Assembly (NCBI GenBank): GCA_029239875.1
Contig: JARBUD010000013.1
Span: 124,001-188,000, forward strand
DNA length: 64,000 nucleotides
Direction: 5' to 3'
Source of the DNA: Xanthobacteraceae bacterium
GTDB taxonomy: Bacteria > Pseudomonadota > Alphaproteobacteria > Rhizobiales > Xanthobacteraceae
Shown here piece by piece: positions 11,733 through 20,713 of the stretch (positions are counted from its first letter, which is position 1; each line of letters starts with the position of its first letter). A program made the position numbers and the translations under genes. The notes beneath the pieces are model-generated. The model saw only the letters and a list, made by a program, of their open reading frames with translations. It had not been told where the DNA came from and made no database searches.

Positions 11733-12194
11733 TCAGATCCCCACATTCTTGCGGTTGAGCGCGGCGACGTCGAGCGTAACCGGCTGCTGGGCCTCGTGCG
11801 GGTGGCTGGCACCCTTGTAGACGCGCAGGTTGCCCATCAGCTTGCGGCCGAGCGGGCCGCGCGCCAGCATGCGCTCGACCGCCTTCTCGACCACGCGCTC
11901 GGGGAAGCGGCCTTCGAGGATGAACTTCGCGGTCCGCTCCTTGATGCCACCCGGGAAGCCGGTGTGGTGGTAGTAGACCTTGTCGTCGCGCTTGTTGCCG
12001 GTCAGCACCACCTTGTCGGCGTTGATGACGACGACATTGTCGCCGCAATCGACGTGCGGGGTGTAGGTCGGCTTGTGCTTGCCCTTGAGGCGGGTAGCGA
12101 TCAGGACCGCCAGTCGGCCGACGATGAGGCCGGAGGCGTCGATCACGACCCACTTCTTCTCAACATCGGCGGGCTTTGCCGAATAAGTCTTCAT
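11733..12194 (-). CDS. rplM: 50S ribosomal protein L13
   Basis: L13 is an early-assembly large-subunit protein. The 153-residue product begins [20 protein letters not shown], the typical alphaproteobacterial start. It contains [22 protein letters not shown], the segment VVVINADKV and the signature [21 protein letters not shown]. An in-frame ATG four codons earlier is less likely because the MKTYSAKP start is conserved. A good sigma-70 promoter lies 54 bp upstream. Confidence 0.96.
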   Translation of the reverse strand: MKTYSAKPADVEKKWVVIDASGLIVGRLAVLIATRLKGKHKPTYTPHVDCGDNVVVINADKVVLTGNKRDDKVYYHHTGFPGGIKERTAKFILEGRFPERVVEKAVERMLARGPLGRKLMGNLRVYKGASHPHEAQQPVTLDVAALNRKNVGI

Positions 12195-12247
12195 GGGAAT
12201 GTCCATTGGCAAGGGTGCGGGAGAGCCCGCACGTCTTCGTGGCGGGG

Positions 12248-12276
12248 CTTCTAGCCGAGACACCGCGCAACGTCAA
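12248..12276 (-). promoter_or_regulatory. Sigma-70 promoter of rplM-rpsI
   Basis: On the minus strand TTGACG and TAGAAG are separated by exactly 17 bp, with the -10 ending about 54 bp before the rplM start. Five of six -35 bases and four of six -10 bases match the consensus, as expected for a ribosomal protein operon. Confidence 0.65.
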
Positions 12277-12323
12277 TGCGCAAGGATCGAGAATAACTAT
12301 TATAAATCAATAACTTGGAAAAT

Positions 12324-12339
12324 AGGTATTTTCATACCT
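12324..12339. promoter_or_regulatory. Palindrome in an AT-rich divergent region, candidate operator
   Basis: AGGTAT-TTTC-ATACCT is a perfect 6-bp inverted repeat around four bases. It lies in an unusually AT-rich patch (about 12292-12345), 111 bp before the CoA-binding gene and upstream of the rplM promoter. A regulator site is inferred; no factor is recognised. Confidence 0.35.
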
Positions 12340-12449
12340 CGTTCTAAGCCCTTGAAAATCGCCTTTCCGAGCGCGTCCATGGTGCCGCCTCTTCGCTTTG
12401 GCACGGTCGCCTCCCATATGGGAAGACCCGCCACTGCCGGAACGCGCAG

Positions 12450-12890
12450 ATGAACCACGATCATTACGACGACGCCTTCATCGCCGACTGGCTCGGCAAG
12501 GTCCGCACCATCGCCGTGGTCGGCGCCAGCCCGAACCCGGCGCGGCCGAGCCACGGCGTCGCCAACTTCCTCGCGCGCCACGGCTACAAGGTGTTCCTCG
12601 TGAACCCCGGACAGGCGGGCCGGGAGCAGAACGGGCTCACCTTCTATGCCCGCCTCGCCGACATTCCCGAGCCGGTCGACATGGTCGACGTGTTCCGCGC
12701 CCCGGAATATCTCGCCGGCGTGGTCGACGAGGCGCTCGCCCTCGCGCCCAAGCCGAAGCTGATCTGGAGCCAGCTCGGCGTGCGCGACGACGAGGCCGCC
12801 GCCAAGGCGGAGGCGACGGGCGTCGCGGTGATCATGAACCGCTGCCCCGCCATCGAGATTCCCCGCCTCGGGCTCGCCAGGGTGGCGTGA
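12450..12890 (+). CDS. CoA-binding (succinyl-CoA ligase-like Rossmann) protein, YccU type
   Basis: This is a stand-alone CoA_binding_2 domain of 146 residues. The nucleotide/CoA loop is seen as IAVVGASPNPARPSHGVA near residue 21. Later segments VFLVNPG, VDMVDVFRAPE and LIWSQLGV match the Rossmann fold of the succinyl-CoA synthetase alpha subunit. The C-terminal MNRCPAIE is characteristic of YccU-like proteins and includes the conserved Cys where the ligase has its catalytic histidine region. The exact cellular role is unknown. The gene is divergent from rplM and converges on the mipA-like gene with only 21 bp between. Confidence 0.85.
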   Translation: MNHDHYDDAFIADWLGKVRTIAVVGASPNPARPSHGVANFLARHGYKVFLVNPGQAGREQNGLTFYARLADIPEPVDMVDVFRAPEYLAGVVDEALALAPKPKLIWSQLGVRDDEAAAKAEATGVAVIMNRCPAIEIPRLGLARVA

Positions 12891-12911
12891 AAGCAGCGCG
12901 CCGCGTCGCGT

Positions 12912-13739
12912 TCAGAACCTGTAGCCCAGCAGAAGCATCACCGAGGGCTGGAACGCCTCCTGCACCACCGGGCTGTCGGCGACATCCCCCAGCAGATAGC
13001 CGAGGTTGACCTCGCCACGCAGCAGCCAATGCTCGCTGACGGCGTAGGTCGCCGCGAGCTCCAGATCGACACGCTTGAAGCCGGCGCCGATCTCGTACCG
13101 CGGCAGGCCGGAGAGCACCGCCTGTACCGGCGTGACGCCGAAATAGGTCTGCATGTACTCTTCATCCGCCCACGTCGTGGAAACGCCGGCGGAGAACCGG
13201 AACTGGCCGACATCATGGGCCAGCTTGAAGCCCAGCTTCGCCTGCAGGCCGTCGCTGCCGCCGATGATGCGGCTGAGCGATCCGTATATTTCGGCCTCGC
13301 CCATGTAGTAGGTGACGGTGGCGCCCACCACGCCACCCATATCGATGTCGCCGAGCCCGCGCAGATGCTTGGAATCGCTCTGCTCGCGGCCGGTATCGTA
13401 GCCGACCTGCCCGCTGAAGCCGAAATTGCCGATCCTGTAGAGCTCTGCCGATATGCCGCGGGGATCGACCGTCACATGGTCGCCGAGCGTCGCCGTGACG
13501 AATGGGATCGGCTGGACGTCGAACTCGTCGGAGCCTTCATATTTCGGCGCGATCAGAACGCCGCCGCCCAGCACGACGTTCCACTCGGCCAGCTTCTCCG
13601 CGACGAAGAGGAGATTGTCGGGCGCGGAAGGCCCGGCGGATGAAGCGGCGGTATCGGCCGCGGCGGCGGAGGCGGGCGCGAGCAGAAGGGCCAGGCAAGC
13701 GACATTCAGGCCGGGACGAACGGCCGACGAGTAGCGCAT
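12912..13739 (-). CDS. MipA/OmpV family outer-membrane protein, paralogue 1
   Basis: This is a predicted outer-membrane beta-barrel of 275 residues. A signal peptide ends around ASAAAADTAA. The family start WNVVLGGGVLIAPKYEGSDEF is followed by PIPFVTATLGD and alternating beta-strands. The protein ends in LLLGYRF with a terminal Phe, the usual barrel assembly signal. MipA/OmpV proteins have been linked to scaffolding of murein enzymes and to adaptation to envelope stress. A second member lies at 45010-45870. Function here is inferred only at family level. Confidence 0.88.
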   Translation of the reverse strand: MRYSSAVRPGLNVACLALLLAPASAAAADTAASSAGPSAPDNLLFVAEKLAEWNVVLGGGVLIAPKYEGSDEFDVQPIPFVTATLGDHVTVDPRGISAELYRIGNFGFSGQVGYDTGREQSDSKHLRGLGDIDMGGVVGATVTYYMGEAEIYGSLSRIIGGSDGLQAKLGFKLAHDVGQFRFSAGVSTTWADEEYMQTYFGVTPVQAVLSGLPRYEIGAGFKRVDLELAATYAVSEHWLLRGEVNLGYLLGDVADSPVVQEAFQPSVMLLLGYRF

Positions 13740-13972
13740 TCACGATCTCACAGATGAGCGGAAGAGGCCCTTCGGAGCATTCCCGAGGGTCCGGCGCCTT
13801 GAATTTCCCGATGGCGTCGCCGACGACCAGCGCTGCTTCGCGCTTGCGTCAAATTCTTCGTTATCGCGCCGCGCCGCTCGGCTGGGGACGGTTCGGAATG
13901 CGCGAATTCGCGAATGGACAGGCGGTGATCTGGCTCGAGATCCGCGCCGCTGAGGGGCCTCGGCCCCGCCGC

Positions 13973-14548
13973 TCAGCTGCCGGGATAGCCGAGGCTCGGC
14001 TCCAGCCGCTCGAAGGTCGCGTCCATCGCATAGAAGGGCGCGAAGGGCAGGCCGATATGGCCGAAGAGCGGGGAGAGCTGCAGCTCGGCGGTAAACTCGT
14101 CCACCTTCTTGATCGCGGCAAGATAGAGCGCCGCGGCGAGGCCGGTACGGTCGGCGCCGGAACGGCAGTGGATCAGGATGGGACGCGGCGCATCGGCGAG
14201 CATCGCGAAGAAGGCCGCCACCTGAGCATCGGTGAGCTCGTGCGAGGCCGACCAGGGCAGGTCGATCAGCTTCACATCGGTCTCGCCGGCGATGCGGGTT
14301 TCCTCGCGATACCAGGCGCTGTGCTCGTTATGTCCGCGCAGGTTGACGATGGTGCGGATGCCGCGGCTTTGGATGACCTCGCGCAGTCGCTCGGGCTTCA
14401 GCGTGGCCGATCGGTAGAGCTCGCCTTCCACCACCGTGTGCAGATTGCCGTTCGCATAGGCCCAGCCGGCATAGAGCCCCACCAGCGCGAGACCGGCGGC
14501 GAGACCGCGCGTCAGCCGGCGCCTCCACACACTGAACCTGCCCGGCAT
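13973..14548 (-). CDS. Membrane-anchored tyrosine/dual-specificity phosphatase-like protein
   Basis: The 191-residue protein has an N-terminal membrane anchor (about residues 14-32, GLAAGLALVGLYAGWAYA). The remainder is a periplasmic or extracytoplasmic phosphatase domain. The P-loop HCRSGADRT fits HCx5R with the catalytic cysteine and arginine. GELYRSATLKPERL and IRTIVNLRG resemble the DSP/Siw14-type fold. LPWSAS may supply the general-acid region. The substrate is unknown. Genes of this type are often found near envelope genes, and a MipA/OmpV gene lies 233 bp downstream. It is divergent from metY. Confidence 0.85.
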   Translation of the reverse strand: MPGRFSVWRRRLTRGLAAGLALVGLYAGWAYANGNLHTVVEGELYRSATLKPERLREVIQSRGIRTIVNLRGHNEHSAWYREETRIAGETDVKLIDLPWSASHELTDAQVAAFFAMLADAPRPILIHCRSGADRTGLAAALYLAAIKKVDEFTAELQLSPLFGHIGLPFAPFYAMDATFERLEPSLGYPGS

Positions 14549-14608
14549 GTCCCCTGCCCCTCGAAAGCAGCGGCAGGCTAGAGCGGTAAAGCTGTCCGCA
14601 AGCTGTCA

Positions 14609-14692
14609 GGCGCGGCGACACAAACAACAGGAAATGACTGCTGTTTATTTCTTTTGCCAATGTTATTGCGTTTTTTACCGGCGCGGCGACAC
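14609..14692. repeat. Exact 13-bp direct repeat in the metY upstream region
   Basis: GGCGCGGCGACAC occurs at 14609-14621 and again at 14680-14692, 71 bp apart, flanking an AT-rich stretch. This is about seven helical turns, compatible with paired binding of a regulator to the metY promoter. No regulator is recognised. Confidence 0.4.
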
Positions 14693-14734
14693 TGGTAATA
14701 ACGGCCCTTCCCGAGCGCCGACAGGAGACCCCCG

Positions 14735-16027
14735 ATGACCAACGCCCCGCAGCACGCTCCCGGCTTCGCCACCCTCGCCGTCCATGCCGGCGCGCAGCCG
14801 GACCCGACCACCAAGGCGCGGGCGACGCCGATCTACCAGACCACCTCCTTCGTGTTCGACGATGTCGACCACGCCGCCTCGCTGTTCGGGCTGAAGGCGT
14901 TCGGCAACATCTACACGCGCATCGGCAACCCGACCAACGCGGTGCTGGAGGAGCGCGTCGCCGCGCTCGAGGGCGGCACCGCCGCGCTGGCGGTGGCCTC
15001 GGGCCATGCCGCGCAGTTGCTCACCTTCCAGACCCTGCTGGCGCCGGGCGACGAGTTCATCGCCGGCAACAAGCTCTATGGCGGCTCGATCAACCAGTTC
15101 AACCACGCCTTCAAGAGCTTCGGCTGGAACGTCGTCTGGGCCGACACCGACGACATCGCCTCCTTCGAGCGCGCGGTCTCGCCGCGCACCAAGGCGATCT
15201 TCATCGAATCCATCGCCAATCCCGGCGGCATCGTCACCGACATTGCCGCCATCGCTAAGATCGCCAAGCGCGCCGGCGTGCCGCTGATCGTCGACAACAC
15301 GCTGGCGACGCCCTACCTCATCCGCCCCTTCGAGCACGGCGCCGACATCGTCATCCATTCGGCGACCAAGTTCCTCGGCGGCCACGGCAACTCGATCGGC
15401 GGCATCCTCGTCGACGGCGGCTCGTTCGACTGGCTGCGCGGCGGGCGCTATCCGTTCCTGTCGCAGCCGCGGCCGGAATATGAGGGCATCGTCATCGGCG
15501 AAGCCTTCGGCAATTTCGCCTTCGCCATCGCCGCCCGCGTGCTCGGCCTGCGCGATCTCGGCCCGGCGCTCTCGCCCTTCAACGCCTTCCTCCTCCTCAC
15601 CGGCATCGAGACGCTGCCGCTGCGCATCCAGCGCCATTGCGACAATGCGCTCGCGGTGGCGAAATTCCTCGCCGAACATCCCAAGGTGTCGTGGGTGAGC
15701 TATCCGGGCCTGCCCGGCGACCGCTATTACAACCTCGCCCAGCAATACACGCCGAAGGGCGCCGGCGCCGTGTTCACCTTCGGGCTGAAAGGCGGCTACG
15801 AGGCGGGCGTGGCGCTGGTGTCGGGCGTGAAGCTGTTCTCGCACCTCGCCAATATCGGCGACACCCGCTCGCTGATCATCCATCCGGCCTCGACGACCCA
15901 CCGCCAGCTCGCCGAGGAGCAGAAGGTTGCCGCCGGTGCCGGCCCGGACGTGGTGCGGCTGTCGGTCGGCATCGAGGACGCCGCCGACATCATCGCCGAT
16001 CTCGATCAGGCGCTGAAAAGCGCCTGA
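14735..16027 (+). CDS. metY: O-acetylhomoserine aminocarboxypropyltransferase (sulfhydrylase)
   Basis: This PLP enzyme converts O-acetylhomoserine plus sulfide into homocysteine in methionine synthesis. It has 430 residues and belongs to the Cys/Met metabolism family. Key segments are [34 protein letters not shown] and ASGHAAQLL. The PLP-binding Lys212 lies in [17 protein letters not shown]. The insertion-rich middle ([15 protein letters not shown]) marks MetY rather than MetZ or cystathionine gamma-synthase. The upstream region has a 13-bp direct repeat. CAGGAGACCCCCG gives a good ribosome binding site. Confidence 0.94.
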   Translation: MTNAPQHAPGFATLAVHAGAQPDPTTKARATPIYQTTSFVFDDVDHAASLFGLKAFGNIYTRIGNPTNAVLEERVAALEGGTAALAVASGHAAQLLTFQTLLAPGDEFIAGNKLYGGSINQFNHAFKSFGWNVVWADTDDIASFERAVSPRTKAIFIESIANPGGIVTDIAAIAKIAKRAGVPLIVDNTLATPYLIRPFEHGADIVIHSATKFLGGHGNSIGGILVDGGSFDWLRGGRYPFLSQPRPEYEGIVIGEAFGNFAFAIAARVLGLRDLGPALSPFNAFLLLTGIETLPLRIQRHCDNALAVAKFLAEHPKVSWVSYPGLPGDRYYNLAQQYTPKGAGAVFTFGLKGGYEAGVALVSGVKLFSHLANIGDTRSLIIHPASTTHRQLAEEQKVAAGAGPDVVRLSVGIEDAADIIADLDQALKSA

Positions 16028-16233
16028 TTCAGGCCACCTTTGCCCGCCAGGGCTGCCGATTGTGAATGAATTGTGCAGCGCGTCATGCAGGCGGCGCAGG
16101 GCTGGAATGCGGTATAATTCCTACCAAATGGGCATGTTGTCGAATATCTAGGCAGCAGGATGCTTAACGGACGTGCAGCTACCCGGGGTGCCGGGAGGCC
16201 GCGAGCCGTTTGCCGAAACTGATGGAGAACGAC

Positions 16234-16395
16234 ATGCTGCTCTGGGGCCTTGTTGCCAAGCAGATCCGCCGCTGGCAGGCGTACCGCCGCACGATCCTCG
16301 AGCTGTCCCAGCTCGATGACCGCACCCTCGCCGACATCAACGTCTCGCGTGGCGAGATCGTCAATGTCGCGCGCCGGGCTGCCGCCGCGGCCTGA
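16234..16395 (+). CDS. DUF1127 small basic protein
   Basis: The 53-residue product has the DUF1127 pattern: a tryptophan/arginine-rich helix (IRRWQAYRRTILELSQLDD), the core RTLADINVSRGEI and a short alanine tail. GGAG six bases before the ATG at 16234 fixes this start over TTG and ATG codons slightly upstream. Short DUF1127 proteins of alphaproteobacteria have been tied to phosphate and carbon metabolism and to RNA turnover, but the role is not settled. A strong terminator follows, so the gene is probably monocistronic. Confidence 0.85.
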   Translation: MLLWGLVAKQIRRWQAYRRTILELSQLDDRTLADINVSRGEIVNVARRAAAAA

Positions 16396-16437
16396 GCTGC
16401 GCGCGCCGACGCGTAGCACAGACTATCTGTGACGAAA

Positions 16438-16469
16438 CGGCCCCGGATGTCCGGGGCCGTTTCTTTTTT
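16438..16469 (+). terminator. Rho-independent terminator after the DUF1127 gene
   Basis: CGGCCCCGG/CCGGGGCCG form a perfect 9-bp stem with loop ATGT, followed by TTTCTTTTTT. Confidence 0.9.
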
Positions 16470-16556
16470 GCCCCCGTTCCGTGCTAAGGCCGCGCCGGAG
16501 AGGCGGCGGCCGTGCCGCAGCCATGAACGACACGCAGCTTTGAGCATCGCGCCGCC

Positions 16557-18002
16557 ATGAGCACCACGCATAGGCACGCCAACAACGGGCGCCCGGTCCA
16601 TGTCATCGGCGGCGGTCTCGCCGGTTCGGAGGCCGCCTGGCAGCTCGCCCGGCGCGGCATATCGGTCGTGCTGCACGAGATGCGCCCGGAGCGCGGCACC
16701 GATGCCCATAAGGGCGACAGTTTGGCCGAGCTGGTCTGCTCCAATTCCTTCCGCTCCGACGACGCGCAGAACAATGCCGTCGGCGTGCTGCATGCGGAGA
16801 TGCGCCGGCTCGGTTCGCTGATCATGGCCTGCGCCGACCGCCACCAGATCCCCGCCGGCGGCGCGCTGGCAGTCGATCGCGACGGCTTCTCCGCCGCCGT
16901 GACCGAGGCCATCGCTTCCCGCCCCGAGATCACGGTGGAGCGCGGCGAGATCGCCGGCTTGCCCCCCGAAGACTGGGATTCGGTGATCGTCGCCACCGGC
17001 CCCCTCACCTCCCCGGCGCTGGCCGAGGCCATCCGTGCCCGCACCGACGAGAGCGCGCTGGCCTTCTTCGACGCCATCGCGCCGATCGTTCATTTCGATT
17101 CCATCGACATGGACGTGTGCTGGTTCCAGTCGCGCTACGACAAGGCGGGGCCGGGCGGCACCGGCGCGGACTACATCAACTGCCCGATGGACAAGGAGCA
17201 GTACGAGGCCTTCGTCGCCGCGCTGGTCGCCTCCGACACCGTGCCGTTCCGCGAATTCGAGAACACGCCCTATTTCGACGGCTGCCTGCCCATCGAGGTG
17301 ATGGCGGCGCGCGGCCCGGAGACGTTGCGCCACGGCCCGATGAAGCCGATGGGCCTGACCAACGCGCATAATCCCACCGTGAAGCCCTATGCCGTCGTGC
17401 AGCTTCGCCAGGACAATGCGCTCGGCACGCTGTTCAACATGGTCGGCTTCCAGACCAAGACCCGCCATGGCGAGCAGACGCGCCTGTTCCGCATGATACC
17501 GGGGCTGGAGAAGGCCGAGTTCGCCCGCCTCGGCGGCCTGCACCGCAACACCTATCTCAACTCGCCCAAGCTGCTCGATGCGACGCTGCGGCTCAAGGCC
17601 GAGCCGCGCCTGCGCTTCGCCGGCCAGATCACCGGCTGCGAGGGCTATGTCGAGAGTTCCGCCATGGGGCTGATGGCCGGCCTGTTCGCGGCGGCCGAGC
17701 GGCTGGGCGGCGAGCCCGCCCTGCCCCCGGCGACCACCGCGCATGGCGCGCTCATCAACCACATCACCGGCGGGCACATCGAGACCGTCGAGGCGGGCCC
17801 GCGATCCTTCCAGCCGATGAACATCAATTTCGGCCTGTTCCCGCCGCTCGACGCCAATCCGACCCGCGATGCCGACGGCAACCGCCTGCGCGGCACGCAG
17901 AAGACCGTCGCCAAGAAGCAGGTGATGGCCGCCCGCGCGCTCAAGGACATGGAAGACTGGGCGGCACGCCACGCCGATCCTTCGCGCGAGGCCGCCGCGT
18001 GA
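16557..18002 (+). CDS. trmFO: Methylenetetrahydrofolate-tRNA-(uracil-5-)-methyltransferase TrmFO
   Basis: This folate- and FAD-dependent enzyme makes m5U54 in the T-loop of tRNAs. The length of 481 residues fits the family. The FAD-binding [17 protein letters not shown] is at the N-terminus, followed by the family segment [13 protein letters not shown] and then [48 protein letters not shown] and the C-terminal [10 protein letters not shown] are all characteristic. The stop codon overlaps the GTG start of the next gene, so the two are translationally coupled. Confidence 0.96.
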   Translation: MSTTHRHANNGRPVHVIGGGLAGSEAAWQLARRGISVVLHEMRPERGTDAHKGDSLAELVCSNSFRSDDAQNNAVGVLHAEMRRLGSLIMACADRHQIPAGGALAVDRDGFSAAVTEAIASRPEITVERGEIAGLPPEDWDSVIVATGPLTSPALAEAIRARTDESALAFFDAIAPIVHFDSIDMDVCWFQSRYDKAGPGGTGADYINCPMDKEQYEAFVAALVASDTVPFREFENTPYFDGCLPIEVMAARGPETLRHGPMKPMGLTNAHNPTVKPYAVVQLRQDNALGTLFNMVGFQTKTRHGEQTRLFRMIPGLEKAEFARLGGLHRNTYLNSPKLLDATLRLKAEPRLRFAGQITGCEGYVESSAMGLMAGLFAAAERLGGEPALPPATTAHGALINHITGGHIETVEAGPRSFQPMNINFGLFPPLDANPTRDADGNRLRGTQKTVAKKQVMAARALKDMEDWAARHADPSREAAA

Positions 18003-19072
18003 CCCCACCCGTTCCGCCGCGCGGCGCCTTCGAGCTCGACACGGTTCTGAAGCGCGACACCTTCTCCACCATCGAGCGCGGCTTCTGGCGCGATGAGGCC
18101 GGCAACGCCTTCCCGGCGGTGCGCCGCAACTATGCGGACGTGAAATGGTGGGTGAAGCCGCTCGCCCGCCACTTCGCCAAGCGCGAGGCGCGCGCCCTGC
18201 GACAGGCCGAAGGCAGCGGCCACACCGTGCCGGTCTATGCGCTGGAGGAAGGCCACCTCGTGCGTGGCTTCGTCGACGGCATCCCCTTGCAGATCGCCAA
18301 GCCGCGCGGCGACCGGGCCTTCTTCGCCTCGGCGCGGCGCGGCCTGCGCGAGATCCATCGGCGCGGCATCGCCCATAACGACCTCGCCAAGCCGCAGAAC
18401 TGGCTCTACGCCGCGGACGGGCGGGCGGTGCTGATGGATTTCCAGCTCGCCATGGTGTTCGCGAACCGCAGCAAGCTCTTCCGCATCGCCGCCTATGAAG
18501 ACATCCGCCACTTCCTCAAGCAGAAGCGCAGCTACTGCCCGGAGGCGCTGACCCCGCGCGAGAGGAAGATCCTTGCCCGCAAGAGCCTGTTCAACCGCAT
18601 CTGGATGAGCAGCGGCAAGAAGCTCTACAACTTCGTCACCCGCCGGCTGCTCAACTACCACGACACGGAAGGCCGCGGCCCCCGCGCCATGGAGCAGGGC
18701 CCGCGCATCGCCGCCACGCTGGCGGGAACGCCCGGCGTCAGCGCCGTGCATATCTGCGACTTCCCTACCGCCGGCCACAGCTTCGGCCTCTACGCCTTCG
18801 TCGAGGCGGAGCCGGGCGTGACCGAGGAGGCGCTGCGCGCCCGCCTCGCGGCCGGCCTGCCGGACATCCTGGCCCCCGAGCACATCCAGACCGTTCCCGC
18901 CCTGCCCCGCGACACTGAGGGCACCGTGCGCGACGACCTGCTGCGCCTCGTCGCGCTCAACCAGATCGACCAGCTCGGCCTGCTGCCGCGCACGCCGGAG
19001 CAGGAGACGATGCTCGCCGCCATCATCCGCGACCGACGCAATCTGAGCGACCGGGTGCGCGGGGGAATCTAG
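17999..19072 (+). CDS. Kinase-like protein with an acyl-CoA-synthetase-type C-terminal domain (apparent fusion)
   Basis: The 357-residue protein is coupled to trmFO by a GTGA overlap. Residues about 10-190 look like an atypical protein or small-molecule kinase: the catalytic loop is H126-N-D128-LAKPQN and the metal motif is LMD147FQ in place of DFG. The N-lobe resembles RIO-type or LPS-core kinases. Residues about 228-345 resemble the mobile C-terminal subdomain of ANL acyl-CoA/AMP ligases: a [10 protein letters not shown] strand, [19 protein letters not shown], and [17 protein letters not shown] in the place of the usual RTxxGKxxR. The adenylation lysine appears to be absent. No adenylating N-domain is present. 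The function is unknown and the domain assignment is by eye. Confidence 0.7.
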   Translation: MTPPVPPRGAFELDTVLKRDTFSTIERGFWRDEAGNAFPAVRRNYADVKWWVKPLARHFAKREARALRQAEGSGHTVPVYALEEGHLVRGFVDGIPLQIAKPRGDRAFFASARRGLREIHRRGIAHNDLAKPQNWLYAADGRAVLMDFQLAMVFANRSKLFRIAAYEDIRHFLKQKRSYCPEALTPRERKILARKSLFNRIWMSSGKKLYNFVTRRLLNYHDTEGRGPRAMEQGPRIAATLAGTPGVSAVHICDFPTAGHSFGLYAFVEAEPGVTEEALRARLAAGLPDILAPEHIQTVPALPRDTEGTVRDDLLRLVALNQIDQLGLLPRTPEQETMLAAIIRDRRNLSDRVRGGI

Positions 19073-19192
19073 CCTAACGGAATCCTTCCGCTACTTTCGG
19101 CGTGCAGCAGGCGGAATAGACCAAATGGTAATTCACCCTGTCCTAGAATACCGGGAAGATGGCGTTCGAACCGGCGCGGTGATGTCACCTTC

Positions 19193-20713
19193 ATGCATGG
19201 CACTATCCCTCCTCTCCCGCGCGCGGCGGTCGGGGCGGCTGGCCCGTCCGGCCCTGCCGCTGCCGGCGAGCCCCCACTCGTTTTCGGACGCTGCACCATG
19301 ACCGGCTGGACGCATGGCCTGATCAACCGGCTGGTCATCCTGTGCGACCTCGCCATGATCCTGCTGGCCGCCCTCCTCTACTACGCGATCTGGCACGTCT
19401 TCAGCTGGACGCAGATGGGCGTGCTCGGCCTCATCGGCGCCGCCATCTACTCCACCGTCATGCTGCTCGGCTCGGCCTACCGGGTGGAGCACTACAGCCG
19501 GGCGCGGCGCCAGATCGTGCAGGTCGTGGTCGGCCTGGTGCCGGCGCTGCTCGCCATCTTCGTCGTCTACTACGCCCTCGTGCCGCCGCAGCCCGGCGAT
19601 CCGGAGGCCTTCGGGCCATGGGCCGCGCTGACACTCATGGCGCTGCTGTTCGGCCGCCTGGTGCTGGTGCGGGCGGGCATCGCCTGGGTGAACGCCCGCA
19701 AGCTGCTGGTGCGCAACACCGTCGTCATCGGCGACCTCGACCGCGCCTATGAGCTGATCGAGCGCTACCGCATCGATGCCGAATCGACCGGGTTGCTGTC
19801 CTTCGTCGGCGTCTTCCGCGACGGCGGGCGCGAGGCGAGCGAGGCCGAGCGGGCCGGCGACGACGTGCCGCCGGCGCTCGGCGGCATCGACGACCTGCTG
19901 GAGATCGCCAAGGCCGGCATGTTCGACCTCGTCATCGTCACCCGCGGCTGGGACGACATGCGCGCCATCGGGAGCCTCGCCCGCAAGCTGCACCGCGTCG
20001 CCACCGACGTCATGGTGGAGATGGAGCCGGGCGTGTTCTCGACCGCAACGGCGCGGGTCACCCACATCTCCGACCTGCCCGCGTTGCAGATCCAGCAGCG
20101 GCCGCTCAAGGGTTCGCTCGGCCTGCTCAAGGCGCTGGAGGACTATTCCATCGCCGCGGTCGGGCTGCTCGTCTTCTCGCCCGTGCTGCTGCTGGCCGCG
20201 CTCGCCATCAAGCTGGATTCCCCCGGCCCCGTGCTGTTCCGCCAGGCCCGCGTCGGGCTGAACCGGCGCGAATTCATGGTCTACAAGCTGCGCACCATGC
20301 GCTTCGATCCGCGGGACGACGGCTCCATCGGCGCCGTGCGCGCGGACCCGCGCATCACCCGCATCGGCGCGCTCTTGCGCAGCTTCTCCATCGACGAGAT
20401 CCCCCAGCTCCTCAACGTGCTGCGCGGCGAGATGTCGGTGGTCGGCCCCCGCCCGCACGTGCCGAACATGCTGATCGACGAGAAGCTGCGCTACGAGACG
20501 ATCAGCGACTATGTCGCGCGCTACCGCATGAAGCCCGGCATCACCGGCTGGGCGCAGATCAACGGCATGCGCGGCGGCATCCACACAGTCGAGAAGGCCG
20601 AGCGCGGCGTCGAGCTCGACCTGTACTACATCGAGAACTGGTCGATATGGTTCGACATCCGCATCATCCTGCTGACCATGACCAAGGGCCTTGCCGACAC
20701 GTCAGCCTTCTGA
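19193..20713 (+). CDS. Undecaprenyl-phosphate hexose-1-phosphate transferase (WcaJ/ExoY type)
   Basis: This membrane enzyme starts exopolysaccharide repeat units by moving a sugar phosphate to undecaprenyl phosphate. It has 506 residues, with about four N-terminal transmembrane helices, then a cytosolic CoA-binding-like region. A fifth hydrophobic segment (AAVGLLVFSPVLLLAALAI) leads into the bacterial transferase domain. Catalytic signatures are RQARVGLNRREFMVYKLRTM, SIDEIPQLLNVLRGEMSVVGPRP and PGITGWAQINGMRG. The start is uncertain: neither the ATG used nor MTGWTHG (19298) has a clear Shine-Dalgarno. It opens the exopolysaccharide locus. Confidence 0.9.
   Translation: MHGTIPPLPRAAVGAAGPSGPAAAGEPPLVFGRCTMTGWTHGLINRLVILCDLAMILLAALLYYAIWHVFSWTQMGVLGLIGAAIYSTVMLLGSAYRVEHYSRARRQIVQVVVGLVPALLAIFVVYYALVPPQPGDPEAFGPWAALTLMALLFGRLVLVRAGIAWVNARKLLVRNTVVIGDLDRAYELIERYRIDAESTGLLSFVGVFRDGGREASEAERAGDDVPPALGGIDDLLEIAKAGMFDLVIVTRGWDDMRAIGSLARKLHRVATDVMVEMEPGVFSTATARVTHISDLPALQIQQRPLKGSLGLLKALEDYSIAAVGLLVFSPVLLLAALAIKLDSPGPVLFRQARVGLNRREFMVYKLRTMRFDPRDDGSIGAVRADPRITRIGALLRSFSIDEIPQLLNVLRGEMSVVGPRPHVPNMLIDEKLRYETISDYVARYRMKPGITGWAQINGMRGGIHTVEKAERGVELDLYYIENWSIWFDIRIILLTMTKGLADTSAF

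Noticed and set aside
14549-14734. SAM-II or other methionine riboswitch upstream of metY
   Set aside because: I looked for the conserved GCTAAAG-type pseudoknot elements and could not find them. Only the direct repeat is reported.
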